Shown here piece by piece: positions 11,665 through 24,352 of a DNA stretch of 64,000 nt. Made by a program: the position numbers and the translations under genes. The notes under the pieces were generated by a model. The model did no database searches. It had not been told where the DNA came from and saw only the letters and a program-made list of their open reading frames with translations. The stretch spans positions 46,276,001 to 46,340,000 of the forward strand of contig NC_073358.2 in NCBI RefSeq assembly GCF_027580225.2, given 5' to 3'. Position 1 is the stretch's first letter. The number at the start of each line of letters is the position of its first letter. This stretch comes from Misgurnus anguillicaudatus (taxonomy: Eukaryota; Chordata; Actinopteri; Cypriniformes; Cobitidae).

Positions 11665-11762
11665 GTGAGATAAATAACCCTCCTGCTGACCTTGGCTACG
11701 TGTGTATCCTCTTACAGAATGGGCACCCATCTGTATTTGGCTCTCAATCCTAATACCTCCGT

Positions 11763-11812
11763 ATGCAAAAGCACGAATCGTCAGCTGCAGTTGATGATTT
11801 GTGCTTTTGCAT
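11763..11812 (+). ncRNA. perfect 23-bp intronic hairpin, possible structured RNA
   Basis: ATGCAAAAGCACGAATCGTC pairs with GATGATTTGTGCTTTTGCAT. The whole stem is 23 bp with three G-U pairs and a TGCA tetraloop. It starts 98 nt after the microexon donor. Only the + strand RNA gives G-U pairs (the other strand would have A-C mismatches). Flanking CATCTG/CAGATG segments could extend the fold. It is short for an animal pre-miRNA. Confidence 0.35.
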
Positions 11813-11859
11813 GACTCAACAGGCCCATTGTGTACCCAGATGGAGTGCGACTGTTTCGA

Positions 11860-13560
11860 CTTAGCGACAGCTGCAGCACCTGTGTGTTGCAGGTGCGATG
11901 TTTGTGGCTGTCTCGTACCGCATGCCTAGCACGGCATCGGCGTCCATTTACGGTGCCATCGTGTCGTAAGAAGCCAGGCAAAACTGAAACTGAGAGCTGG
12001 CGGGCACCGGCTCTGGTTTAAAGGGACCCGGGCTCTGCGCTCATTGGAAGAGAGGGAGGCGTGAACTTCGCCTGGCAAAGAGCAAGGAGAGAAGGAGGTG
12101 GCCTCTCTCTCTCCTTTTTCTCTTTGGCTCTATCTCGCTCTGTCTGTCTGTCTGTCTCTCTGTCCGCACTCTGGGCGGGTCTGCCAAAGTTTCCAGTCAT
12201 CTGAGGTAAAGGGAGTAAAAGTTAGTGGGTCACGCATGCGTGGTGACGACATTGGTATTTGTGTTCGTCGGTGTGAGCTAGCACGTGGCGGAGTGTTTAT
12301 GTACGTGTAGCATTAGACTCAACAGGCCCTGAGAGCTTTGGTGCGAGTTAGCGGCGACATTCTCTGCGAATACGTGGAATCATCCGTAGGTGTAATCATC
12401 CGCGGACACTTTATTGCTGTAAAATCAAACAGGCACCGCAGTGTCCGTGTTTGCGTTCTGATTGCCAAGACACGACATTCACCACTGTTACTGAGTAAGA
12501 ATGTGTGGTCCATGACTGTTCATTTCTTACTACTTCTTCTGTTGACCGCTTTGATCATATGATTAAGCGAGCTGTGTGTCATCACTCAGTAAATCCACAG
12601 GCTTACGTAACCTCACACACTTGTTTAGCTCTGATGTTTGGTAAAGTATCTTTTTGAAATTTAGTTCTGCTTACCAGTTGGACGCACAAGCCTCTTTATG
12701 TCAGTTTGCTGTGAGTCTTCCTTGCATTTATTTGCTGAAATAGTTTGTGAACACTGCGGATTGGAAACGTTAAGCTTTGTTTGGCATTTGGCCTTGACGC
12801 AAACTTATCGTTATTGGTTGTACACCACGCGGTGACGCTAAATGTTCTTCCATCGTCTGTATTCTTATGTAATTGCTCAGAAAGCCACAGCTTTGGTGAA
12901 TCAACAAGAGCTGTGAATAAGAAGGCTCATTGTAGAGAAGAAGAGGTTGCGTTTCTGTGCATAGCATTTTTTTCCTCCGCCTGGGTGTTATGAAATAGTG
13001 GGGATAACCTTAACATCAAAGCGCTGAGAAATTGAGAGCTGACTGTGCATTACTGTACATGTTTGATCTATGGAGAAAAGGTACATCATCACCTCAATTC
13101 AAAGACTCTAATGCGGTCGTTCCTCCCATGTAACTCTCAAAAAGGATGGAAAGTCTGTAGTAATGGTTCGTTTCGAGGTGCGCGGAATCCTCTAGCGTGA
13201 CGGGAAAGGGTTAACTCTGACCTAGATTTTGCGGCACAGTGAGTGGCAGATGACATCACCACTGTAATTATAGTTCAGACCCGCCCCTGAGGCTGCTCAC
13301 GTGATGTGCTATTTGTGTGTATGTATATCTGAATGCACGCTGGAGAGGGGAAATGGTTTGTGAGGGTTTAAAGTTAAAAGGCATCTTTTTCAGTCTGGGC
13401 ACCGGAAACTATAACCACTGCTCGCCGGTTTGTATTCTTCATGGAAATGTTTGTCACTGTAATTCATAACTTGGTGCAATTCATAACTCTGAATTTGTAG
13501 AAAGACTGGTTGTATCATACAGGTGCCACCATGGGTAGGTAACAGAAAGTGTCAGACTGG
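11860..13560. other. tet3 intron, unassigned
   Basis: Moderately CpG-containing sequence with pyrimidine-rich and (TGTC)n patches near 12105-12165. No exon with splice support was found. Confidence 0.35.
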
Positions 13561-13572
13561 TTTTTTTGACGT

Positions 13573-13872
13573 GCAAAAAATGACTTTGTATTTTTGTCTT
13601 GTTTTTAGTACAAATATCTAAAAATTCTTAAGTCAAGATGTAATACCTAAGAAAATAAGTCTAGTTTTTAGAAATAAAAATATATAATGTAAGTGAATTT
13701 GGGCTTGGGAAAAAAGTTTGTTTGTTTTGGTCACAAATTTACGTAAAATTTTTTTCTTACGTCTTATTTTCTTAGCTCATTTTGCTCATCAAGAAAATGC
13801 GTCTTAATGTAACGATTTTTAGATATTTGTGCTGAAAACAAGAAAAAAATGCAAAAAATGTTTGCAGTGTAA
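13573..13872. mobile_element. palindromic MITE (GCAAAAAATGACTTT family), copy 1
   Basis: Starts GTGCAAAAAATGACTTTGTA and ends AAAAAATGTTTGCAGTG as the inverse. Arms contain TAAGAAAATAAGTCTAGTTTTTAG-type blocks and their inverses. The same family is at 14176-15155. Confidence 0.65.
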
Positions 13873-14175
13873 TTTTAGAAAGCGTGTTTATAGTAAAATT
13901 GCTGCTGACAGTATTTGCGAACTGCTGTATTATTGCCCTCAATACATCACTAAAAACAAAACAAGCTGCAGTCCAAGCATATTGTTTGCATAACATCACA
14001 TGATCTGTTTTTTTCCCTGTCTGTCTACCCAACCAAACCATCCAAAGTCCAATGTGCTACCTGACAATGACTTTTGTAGTACAAACACAGGTGGGGTTAG
14101 AATAATCAGAAAGTGTTACTTGTTTAACTGTAATAATTCTTGCAAGTTCTTGACTTTGACTATTGTGTTGCAATA

Positions 14176-15155
14176 CAATAAATGACTTTCTTAGTATTTT
14201 TGTTTTGTTTTCAGTTAAAATATCTAAATATTGTTACATTTAAGATGTATTTTCTTGATGAGCAAAATGACCTAGGAAAATAAGTCTAGTTTTTAAAAAT
14301 ATAAAATTTAAGCGAATTTGTGCTTAAAACGAGCTTAAAAAAATCTAGCCTGGCTCCGCCCTCCTACGTGCTTCCGCTTAATTTTCATTTCGCTTCAGTA
14401 CTACGTCTGGGACTGCTGTGTAGAGTTTCGTTTTCTCCTGCAAAAATCTGCAGGTCCAATCAGCGAACAGAGGGGCGGGGCTAAGAACGATGACGTTGAG
14501 GTCGTGCGTCAGTTTGAGTTGTAGTTCAGTAATGGCAGCGGAGAAAGACTTGAGAAAAGCTATTCGGTCCGTTGTTGCAAAACTGCCGAATATACAGTTC
14601 TTGCTAAGTTTTGCAAGAACAATGTTTGCTAAGTTTTGTTAGTCTGATCATTGGACTTGTTGTTTCCGGCCGGTTTCGGCACGTGATATACGTCACGACC
14701 ACACGTTAGCGATTGGCTATGGCAGATCCTGAGTGACTCTGGGCAGATCCAATAGTTTTAAACTTCAACACAGGACCCTCCTTAACGGAAGTAACGCTTT
14801 GCAATGGAGCGTGTCCAGACTCTATGTACAAATGAAATAAATGTACGAGACTCTGGTTGGACCAGGCTAAAAAAATCTGCCAATGGAATAAGAGAAATTT
14901 TCTTGAATAAAGTGTTTTTGAAAAAAGTACACTTTTTTACACATTTAAAAAAAAATCTTATTCCATTGGCAGATTTTTTTGCTTGTTTTAAGCACTAATT
15001 TACTCAAAGTTTATATTTTTTGTATAAAAACTAGAATTATTTCCTAGATCATTTTGATCATCAGAAAAATACATCCTTTTTTTAAGATTTTTTCGATATT
15101 TTTACTGAAAACCAGACAAAAATACTAAGTAAGAAAGTCATTTTTTGCAGTGTAA
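14176..15155. mobile_element. palindromic MITE, copy 2, interrupted
   Basis: Left arm TAAATGACTTTCTTAGTATT and right arm ACTAAGTAAGAAAGTCATTT are inverted. The middle contains the insertion at 14346-14869. Confidence 0.7.
14346..14869. mobile_element. nested element with TAGCCTGG ends
   Basis: Begins TAGCCTGGCTCCGCC and ends GGTTGGACCAGGCTA, inverted termini. The inside is GC- and CpG-richer than the host MITE, whose AAAAAATCTGCC sequence resumes at once on the right. Confidence 0.7.
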
Positions 15156-15159
15156 GTAA

Positions 15160-17610
15160 AGAAAAATATGATAAGAAAAATGTCCTGGTCAAATGTAGGC
15201 CGCTAAACTAACTTTTACTAACATATGGCAGTAGAAGATATAAAGAGCTTGGATTACAGTAGATGGCATTTAGCCAGTGTGTTAAATGTAAACATGATGT
15301 TCAATTCAGTGACACTATCATTTCAAACCAATGGCTTGAATAATCCTGCTTAGTGTAACCATTACAGCATATTCATCATGTTTTGTATTGAAAATAGTTA
15401 AAGTAAATAAAAAGTTGGGTGTGTGTGCATGCATCTGTTAGTAGAAATAGTAGATGAAACGGTCTGTGTGTATCTGTGTACATATTTACGTAATCTGCTT
15501 TCATGCAGGATTCAGGTTACAAAACGGGTTAAACGTGTTCATGTGTTGATCATAAGTGACAGCGTTTGCTATCTCAGTGTTAGGTGGTTAAAAAACGGAT
15601 AAAATCTTCACACTTAAGAGAAATGGTTGCAGTTTCTTGTTTTGTGATAAAGCATCTCTGTGCTGAAGCATGAATGCACTTGTAGTTGTGTTGTAATGCA
15701 TGTTGTAATGTAATTAGACATGGGACAACATTGATCATTTTAGCCAAATACGTATTTTTCCGATATGGAAATTGTTTTGTAGCGTCATGCATACATGCTT
15801 ACCCTTCATTATGGCTTTGCAACTCCTGTGAAATGAATGACTGCATTACTGCAGTTAATGAAAAATGAATGGACAGGATGTACTATGGCACACCAGCTGA
15901 GGACTAGCTCTTATGTGACTAGCGTGTATCTCTGTTTTCGTCATATCCGGGACCCACTGTGATTTGTAATTTCTACCTTGAATACCGCGCAAGTTTTTAA
16001 TCCACTGGTGTGTAGGTGACATCTTTTATCATTTAATTTTAAACTCTTTCCCAAATTTGATCATTTATCAATTAATCAAACAGTTTTGTATTGTAGTAAT
16101 AAGTGAATGAGAGGTTGAGTCAAATCAAGCCATGCGATGCTGCAATGCACTTAGAGATATTTTTAAAAGGCACTGGCCCTTTAAAAGCCTGACTTGAACA
16201 TATGGGGAGCTAATCTTAGCCTTACTCCTGGGAGAGACAAGGCTGGCAACCAGCCATCGTGCAGGGCTGGATAGAGAGCGTTCTCTCATTTTGGACTTCT
16301 TTTGTCACTGAACTTTACCAAAAATAGGTTTTTAAGGTTATACCAGGCTGATTTTCCCAGCACAGATCTATCTATTTTAATTTCAATGTTTTAAATGCTT
16401 TGATGGTTTATTTGAAGCCAATTTAAGGAACCTATACTGGGTTATGTATCAGGTTTCCTCTGCATCTATCTCCTTCCCCACGATTGTCTTTCCAATCCTG
16501 TCCTTCTTCTCTTTCAATCCTTTGTCTTTGCTATTTTCTGCTTTTCCCCTCCAATCGCCGGCTCATCGAATTTCACCTCTGTTTTTTTTCCTTCTCCTCC
16601 AAAACTTCTTGCACAAAGCCCACTCTTCAGGCCATGCTATTTCTCCATCTCCAACCTCCTCCTTTCCCACCATCTTATTGAGTGATGAGGGTCGCTCCAC
16701 CCTTCCCTTCCCCCTCTTTCCTCATGTCTGTTCTGCTTTGCTTCCCCCTCACTTTCTCTCTCCCTCTTTCTCTCTGTCCGTCTCTCCCTTTCTCTTTGTG
16801 AGCATTTGTGGGGTAAAATGGGGAGGGGGACGCTCAGCTGAGATGTGCGTGCTGACTTGCATGTGCCGTGTGTCAGGCACCAACGAATTATGACGCGCAC
16901 ACGCACATTTACATCCATCGTACTGTACACCTCTCCACCCTACCCAAAGGAAAGAAGCATTGGGTCAGGAAATGCCTAAAACAAAGTGTACACAAAGTGC
17001 ACCGGAAAACGGTGCAGAATTAGGGAATGGGAGGCCGGGAAGTTTTGGGGGGCAAGAACAATAGAAAGATGTGAAGAAAAAAATACTACCTTTGAAGCAG
17101 ATTAAAAAATTGGTAGGGTTGGTAAGCACAAAATATCTGGATAGTTTCATTGAACGTTCAGGGTATTCACGGTCTGCCCTAGACTAAATGTACCCAGTGA
17201 CCCCTGAGCCCATTTGCATCTGCGCGCAGACCCTCTGTGTGTGCGCGTGTGTTGTTGCACCCAGTTGTATGAAATTCTTAGAAAGCATGCCCAAAGGTTT
17301 TTTGTGTCACTGGTCCCTTAGTGTAGTGCACATGTTGCATTTGTGTATGCGAGAGGAAGAAGTTTCGTAAACAGATATAGAGAGGAAGGGTGTGTTGTGT
17401 GTGATAGAGAGATAAGGAAAGAGTCTGAAAGGACTAGTAACAAAAAAAGTTGGCAGTGTTTTCCTGTGTTCAGCTCTTCCAGTGATATTTTACCTAAAAT
17501 AACGTAAGCTTTAGCATGCCAAACACAGTAAAAGAAAAGGTATATACATTTTTCTTTCGAATTGAATCCATTTATTTACTTATATAGTTGCTTGTTCCAT
17601 GTGGATTTAC
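15160..17610. other. tet3 intron, unassigned
   Basis: No coding exon was found. It contains a pyrimidine-rich stretch at about 16440-16800 that creates long but compositionally driven open frames. Otherwise ordinary intron. Confidence 0.4.
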
Positions 17611-17624
17611 AAAATACTTATAAT

Positions 17625-18801
17625 CAGTGTTGGGGAAAGTTACTTTTAAAAGTAATGCATTACAATATTAAAGGAATAGTCTACTCATTTTCAATATTAA
17701 AATATGTTATTACCTTAACTAAGAATTGTTGATACATCCCTCTATCATCTGTGTGCGTGCACGTAAGCGCTGGAGCGCGTTGCGACGCTTCGATAGCATT
17801 TAGCTTAGCCCCATTCATTCAACGGTACCAATCAGAGACAAAGCCAGAAGTGACCAAACACATCAACGTTTTTCCTATTTAAGACGAGTAGTTATACGAG
17901 CAAGTTTGGTGGTACAAAATAAAACGTAGCGCTTTTCTAAGCGGATTTAAAAGAAGAACTATATTTTATGGCGTAATAGCACTTTTGTGAGTACTTCGAC
18001 TCGCCTGAAAAGTCCGCTCCCCTTCTCACTCTCATAATGGGAGAGGGAGGGTGTTACTGCGCCGAATCGAAGCACTCCCAAAAGTGCTATTACGCCATAA
18101 AATATAGTTCCTCTTTTAAATCCGCTTAGAAAAGCGCTACGTTTTATTTTGTACCACCAAACTTGCTCGTATAACTACTCATCTTAAATAGGAAAAACGT
18201 TGATGTGTTTGGTCACTTCTAACTTTATCTCTAAATGGTACCATTGAATGAATGGGGCTAAGCTAAATGCTATCGAAGCGTTGCAGCGCGCTCCAGCGCT
18301 TACGTGCATGCACACAGATGATAGAGGGATGTATCAACAATTCTTAGTTAAGGTAATAACATATTTTAATATTGAAAATGAGTAGACTATTCCTTTAAGT
18401 TACTCCCCGAAAAAGTAACTGATTGCGTTATTTAGTTACTTTTCATGGAACGTAATGCTTACGTTACTTTTAAGTTACTTTTGCATTACTTTTTCTTACT
18501 TGGCTGAGGCTTGATCTCTTTCAAGCCTTGCAGGTGTTTTTTATGATCGCAAAAATGTCAAGCCCTGGCCTGCCATCTCCGTTTCTGACTCTAACTGTTC
18601 CCGCTCAGGCGCACAGAGTGCGTAATTCGACGTTAATATGTTCAGTTTAGTTCAGTAGATTATTTTATTTTTAAATGGAATTAATTAATCTGAAAAGTAA
18701 CTCAAATATTAATGTGTACATTTATAAAGTAATGCGTTACTTCAGAAAAGTAATATTATTACGTATTGCCCATTACTTGTAATGCGTTACCCCCAACACT
18801 G
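17625..18801. mobile_element. hAT-type non-autonomous element, interrupted
   Basis: Termini CAGTGTTGGGG and CCCCAACACTG are perfect 11-bp inverted repeats, flanked by the 8-bp duplication CTTATAAT (17617-17624 and 18802-18809), the hAT hallmark. The body has GTTACTTTTAAAAGTAATGC-type repeats. It is split by the TTAA MITE at 17668-18398. Confidence 0.9.
17668..18398. mobile_element. TTAA-flanked palindromic MITE inside the hAT element
   Basis: TTAAAGGAATAGTCTACTCA and TGAGTAGACTATTCCTTTAA are inverted ends. The arms are almost perfect inverted repeats over 300 bp. A half copy lies at 51703-52105. Confidence 0.9.
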
Positions 18802-18809
18802 CTTATAAT

Positions 18810-20070
18810 TATGTAAGATATTGAATAAAGAAACAAATTGCCGTGTGCTGCACATCAAGAATTACAGATTTTGTGAAAAACAACCTGCGGAAATGTGTGC
18901 ATCTCCTAATTATACTCCTGTGGATGTGTGTATTTCTAGTTATTTGTGGGTGGTTTGGTGTAAGTGGGGGTTTGATTATTTATTTTTGGTGAACACAGAT
19001 GAGTCACATAAGACTGATGAACAAAAAGATAGAGATTGTCATTTGCTGTAAGATCATTGTAACCGTTAATGTTACTCATGTTTTTTCTGAGAATCTGAGT
19101 TTTGAATCAGATGCCTTGTGTGGATGTTACATCAGAAAACCTTCATTATCTGTGCTCTTCACATGAGATGATTTGATGTTGGTCAAATAAACAAATATTA
19201 TTAGCTAATACATGCCAATTGTCCTGCATATCCATGTTAATAACAATATTATGTAGTCCCTGACCATGGGAACTGACTTATTAATGTACTTTGTTTAAAA
19301 GCACCAGCTTAGCAACAAATTTCAGTTCCTGTGTACCGCATTTACACATGTGACAGGTCGACGGCTCGCGTATTCAAAGCATGACCTTCCATGTCTGCTA
19401 TTTTATGGTCAGTTCAAGGTTCATTTAAATGCACCTGATAGCTAATAACTTAGATAGAATAAGCATTTAGCGGTAACCTTTATGTTTTGGGTTTTGTTGA
19501 AATGTTAAACCTTTCCGTGTAGTGCTGTGGTCTTTCTGGGACCTGTGTAGTTTCACATCTCACATGTCTCTTGTGTTTTGATGAATTATCAGCTGTCTTG
19601 TGACACACAGGTTGTTTGTGGCTCAACTGGTTGCAGGGGTTAAATTTCTGGGGTGGACATGTTGAGTAAAACATTGTTGAAACTAACTAGTAACATGTCT
19701 GCCATTTCCATTAGCACTTGACTGGCTCAAACTACAGATTATTTAAAACAGCAATACAAAAAAAGTTACTCACTAAAATATGACGCAAACACAACATTTT
19801 TGTTCAGGTTTTTTACTATCAGTCACTTTTAGAGATAAATACATCAATGTGGTGCAATTTGAGAGGGAAAATAAGTGACTAGATCTATGAGGAATACACC
19901 TTTATGTTCTTTTAAACAATTTTGTGCTCTATTAGTAAAATCTTTGGTTGTATGTATGTATGTATGGTAATAATAGGGCACACAAGCCACATACACAACA
20001 TATGATAAATGGGATTCACCATTGGTCAAAACATGTTGAATGTTTATAGGATAATTAGTGGGGGCATTTA
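18810..20070. other. tet3 intron, unassigned
   Basis: AT-rich intron without recognisable exon or intact repeat. Confidence 0.4.
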
Positions 20071-20078
20071 ATACATAT

Positions 20079-20374
20079 GGGTGATTCTCACGAAATCCAG
20101 ATTTAGAAGGTGTTCAACTGTAAATATTTTTAGTATAACATGCACTGAAGCTTTTTATTTTTTAGATTTTTAATTATAAATATTTCCATGTCAAAGAACC
20201 CAAATTCACCATGGACACATTGCGGTAATGAAATGTCCCCCTCAAATGTGGAAAAACAACAAAATTGATTTGTATGATGTCATATGAAATCTTGTGCAAA
20301 ATAGTACACGAAGAGATGTTTTTTATCTAAATGTTTCATGACACCTCATAAGTCTAATTTCGCGAGCATCAACC
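20079..20374. mobile_element. MITE with GGTGATTCTC-type ends, deleted copy 3
   Basis: Ends GGGTGATTCTCACGAAATCC and TTTCGCGAGCATCAACC, flanked by ATAT on both sides. At about 300 bp it has lost more than half of the 800-bp family length. Confidence 0.75.
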
Positions 20375-20454
20375 ATATATTTATTATTAGTTACTAAACA
20401 GCAAGCAACCTTTGCACCCTGAATTCGAAGTGGATACTGTAACATTAAAGTTAC

Positions 20455-20990
20455 TTAAAGAGCACCTATCGTCCGATTCACGATTTTAAATTTCCTTTGG
20501 TGTGTAAGTGTGTATTAGTACATGTTAACGATATGCAAAAGGTACAAACCGCAAAGTAAACGATGACGCGAGTTATCGTCTCCAACGTAAATCTCTTTTC
20601 TTGGATAACAACAAACACACAGATTTTAGGCAACAGTTTACTTCCTGTGATTGGTGATGTAGACAAGACCGACATTATCATAATTCCTCCCGCTTTGGCC
20701 TGTAAGTTAACCACTGTTAGCAACCAAATCTTTCAAACATGTTAAGGAGCGTCACGTTTCCGGCTGACGTCAGAGGTATTCAGGCAAATCACAAAGTACA
20801 GATTAGCTGGCCAATCAGGGACACAGAGCTTTTCAAATCCGTGTGTTTTAGGAAGAGAGTGAAATCTGGAGCTACAAATGTACAGTATGTAGAAAATAAT
20901 GTGTTTTTAACCATAAACCACGCAAACACATTGTATTATACCAAATACACAAAATAGTGTTGTTTTGGCAATGAAATAGGTGCTCTTTAA
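20455..20990. mobile_element. TTAA-flanked element with AAAGAGCACCTAT ends
   Basis: TTAAAGAGCACCTAT and ATAGGTGCTCTTTAA are perfect inverted ends with TTAA at both. Sub-terminal CACAAAATAGTG-type sequences differ between the arms, so it is less palindromic than the others. Confidence 0.8.
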
Positions 20991-20999
20991 TTCAAATGA

Positions 21000-22239
21000 T
21001 GTTGCGACTTAAAAATTCCATGATGTCCGGAAAGGCGGTCAAGTGCATTTGTCTTTTGCATAGTTCTTTTGGCAAAGCATCTAACAATCAAGAGCTCCAC
21101 GTTTCACACAAACACGCATGAACTCAAACTTTTAAAATTCCCACCCAACGCCGCAAACCGGAGATCCGGCATGGTGCCGGAAAACTTTAAGCCCTGTGGT
21201 TGTTTTCTCATGTTGTAAAACGCACAACTCTTGCATTTACTAAAATACAGAAGCAAAGGTCCTCTGTGCGGTATGTCCTGTGAATCAAGATTTTCTTGTA
21301 TAGTTTTAAACTGTTCAGCCAGGTATGCACTGTATAGTTATTGTTTTTGAAAATCAGCAGCTCCATATTCTCAGCTTCTCAGTTTTAGTTTGGGATAAAA
21401 TTAACATGACATTAATAAATGCTGTATTCTTTATTGTTAGTATATGTTAGCTTGGTGGTCTCCAACAGGTTGTCCCAGCACAGAGTCTGTGAGTTGCCCG
21501 CCAAAGCACATTCTATTAATAGCGTCAATTTTAACATATTTTTATGTTAGCTTGACTTCTTTTAGGTATGTTAACATTTAAAACATTGACAAAACATATC
21601 AACAAGTTAAATAAAATAAAATCAAGTTAAACAAAAAACTTTTGAGTAGACTATATCAAAAATTAGGCCGCCAGATTCTTTTTTCCATTGTGGTAGCCCT
21701 TGCTCACTAAAAGGTTAGAGACCCCTGTGTTATATGTAATATGTGTGTTTGTTTTGGCTGTATATATGATCATGTGCTTAATCGATTGGTGCTGTGATGG
21801 TCTGTGACTTTAGTTCTTAGTCAGTGCATTTATGTTGATAGTTTTGTCAGTGTAATTTAACCTAGAATCTCATGCAGTGTTTGACTTTCTAGGTATGCAA
21901 ATCCTTCGCTTGATAAATAAACCCAAAAGACACTCCCATACAATCGCATAGCGAAAACAACACTGTAATCAGTGTTATGTCCGCTCCGGTTTTCTGGCAC
22001 ATTTTTAGCACTCTCCATTAAAATCTAGATGCGCCATAGCTTGCGACAGGAAGGGTGAGGTTACTACAGGGCATGAGAACTGCTGCGTCACGCTGGAAAG
22101 GAGCGAGGGAGTACACTTAGGTGTGTGAGCAAATGAGCGTGTGTATGCATGTAAGGAAGGCACATCTACAACGTGTGTTGTGACACATCTGCCCAGCCCT
22201 CTATCGCCAACTACAAGTGCCGAACAAGTCCGGTGACGT
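21000..22239. other. tet3 intron, unassigned
   Basis: No exon was recognised. CpG content rises towards 22.2 kb, at the edge of the candidate short-isoform promoter. Confidence 0.35.
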
Positions 22240-24352
22240 AACCGCAACGTCATAACGGTTCCCTCTCTCCATTCCCCCTCTCTCCAGCGCGCTCTCTCTC
22301 ATTCTCTCGCTTCTTTGGCAGTGACAGTGCACTTTACCTCTCCGCCTCGGCTTATGGCTGTGTGTGTGTTTGTCCGCGGGGTTGCCTTGTCTTCTCGGTG
22401 TTGACGGTGGCGATCCAACTGGCAGGACACAGAGAGAGAGCGCGAATCAGCAAGAGAAAAAGACACTGATCAGAAAGTAAGATAAGAGATTCACGAACCG
22501 AACTACATACCGAGAGGTTACGAGCGATAATACAAATCGTGCATCGTCTGCAATCACATCCTCATAACGCAAGACCGATTCTGCGGAGAAGCTTCATGGC
22601 GACTAGCAAACTGCCATGTTTTTCTCTTCCTCTGAACTGAATGAGTACAAAATCAAGCTGGGGTGGTGAGGAGAAATAGAGAAAAGGTAGAAAAAGATGC
22701 GAGGGAGAGAGACAGAGATCAAGCTAGGAAACAGGCTTTCGAAGACATGGGTTGGCATGAAATGGAAGAACGGTGTTTAGGCAAGAATGAAAGCGCGAGA
22801 CCAGCTCGGACAAGGTGGAAAATAAAAACGTGATTTAGAGCGAGACTGATAGGAAAATTGTTGTCCTTTACACCTTAACACTCAACTCACCACAGTTCTC
22901 TCGATATCTTCTTCTCTACCCTGGAGTCCCTCATCCAAACATTCGACTCCGCTCTATCCCTGCAAGCACCTCATCTCCCTGCCTCGCTTCCGAATGGGAA
23001 AACATTGCCGATAAGTCAAACTAGTTCATCAGCAGCAACATTGTGCATAAACGTCTGCGTGTTATATGCCAATTGTTGTATTTTTCTGCAGAACTTTGTG
23101 CTTACTATCTCTCTGCGGTTTCCGTCAACCTTGCTGTACCTTGCGCTTGCTTATCTGACAGGCGCTGTGCTTTCCTTCTCACATCCTGCTTTCCTCGGTT
23201 TCTTCGCTCTTCTGTCGCTGCCTGAGTCTTATATATTTGCGGTCACTATAAGTGCATCTATGTGTTGTATTTGTTGTAGAAGACAGTTCCTGCACAGTTA
23301 GACAGTATCTCATTTGGTTGGGGATCGCTTCTATGCGTTTTGTCTTTAAACACGCATTAACACCTATCAGCTGCCTGTGATCAAAACAGTACTCAATGTC
23401 ATGTTTGCAAGGAAAAGCACACAGCAATAAAGAGTCTTTAAAAATAGCGAACAGCCAGGGAGTGCGCTCTATAATGGCAGGAATAAATATATCAGAGCCG
23501 CTCTTTTCCCTTTCCTTGTTTGTGTTTTTCGTGTTATTTTTAGACATTAGACAGCAGCTGCCATTTAGCGTTCAAGTGGACGGTCTGCATTGAGCTGCAG
23601 CAGCCTCCATCTTATGGAACCACTCTGAATACACAACCTAGAACAGACAGCAAAAATGACACCGAAAACCCTCTGAAATATCAAAGAGCTCTTTGTTTTG
23701 TTTTTGCGAGCATTTCTGCGTTCACGTGGTGCTTCATTTCGCGCAGTAGCCAGCCAGTTTGCCACGCTCTATCTCCGTTCTGCAGCGGCTGTATTTCCTG
23801 CACGCTCCACCATTCCATCGTACGTGCCCAGTGTAGCTCAGATAATGGCCTCTCTCACTCTGCACACACAGAAAAGAGGAGGGGGAGGAGGAAAAAGAAG
23901 GGAGGGAGAAAATGAGAGGGGGGAGGGAGTGAGCGAGCGAGCAAGAGAGGGAGAGAGAGAGAGAGAGAAAGGTGGGGGCTGTAAGGCAAAGCAGACGGCA
24001 AATGCGAAAAGCAGAAAGAAAAAGAATATAGAAAAAGGGAAGGGAGGTGTGGAGAGACATAATGAGAGAGGGAGAAAGAGAGAAGCGACAGTGGTGGTAA
24101 GGGAAACAGAAAGAGTGTGTATACGTGGGGGAAGTGTGTATGACAGAGCGAGTGCGTACGTGTGTGTGCCGCACTGCCTGGCTGACTGAGAAGAGAGGGA
24201 GAAAGAAAGGCTGAAAAGAAGGGAACCCTTTTAGTGGATTTCCACCGGCTTGCTTCTTTTTCGGCACTGTCGTAAAAGCCGTCCATGCACTTTCCTGTCC
24301 ATGTTTCCCACCTTTGTCTCTCCAGCACCAATTTTGGGACAACTAGACCACT
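22240..24352 (+). promoter_or_regulatory. tet3: candidate promoter and 5' exon of short tet3 isoform
   Basis: A GC- and CpG-richer block (CGGTTCCC, CAGCGCGC, TCCGCCTCGG, TCCGCGGGG around 22255-22380) is followed by a largely repeat-free stretch ending in a canonical donor CT|GTAAGT at 24353. The next downstream acceptor in tet3 is the giant exon at 26451, in which the first in-frame ATG is 26499. This would give a TET3 protein lacking the CXXC domain, as known for the mammalian short form. The first exon would be non-coding. The start site and exon limits are inferred. Confidence 0.5.
23872..24092 (+). repeat. purine-rich (GA/GGA) tract
   Basis: Over 200 bp of almost uninterrupted G and A on the + strand, with (GAGA)n and (GGGA)n runs. 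It generates 150-200-codon open frames on the minus strand that are compositional artefacts. It lies within the candidate 5' exon. Confidence 0.85.

Noticed and set aside
16444..16930. 149-codon + and 97-codon minus frames
   Set aside because: Pyrimidine-rich intron; leucine/serine/phenylalanine-biased peptide without similarity.
23734..24342. 202- and 158-codon minus-strand frames
   Set aside because: They arise from the complement of the purine-rich tract, with Ser/Leu/Pro runs and no domain.
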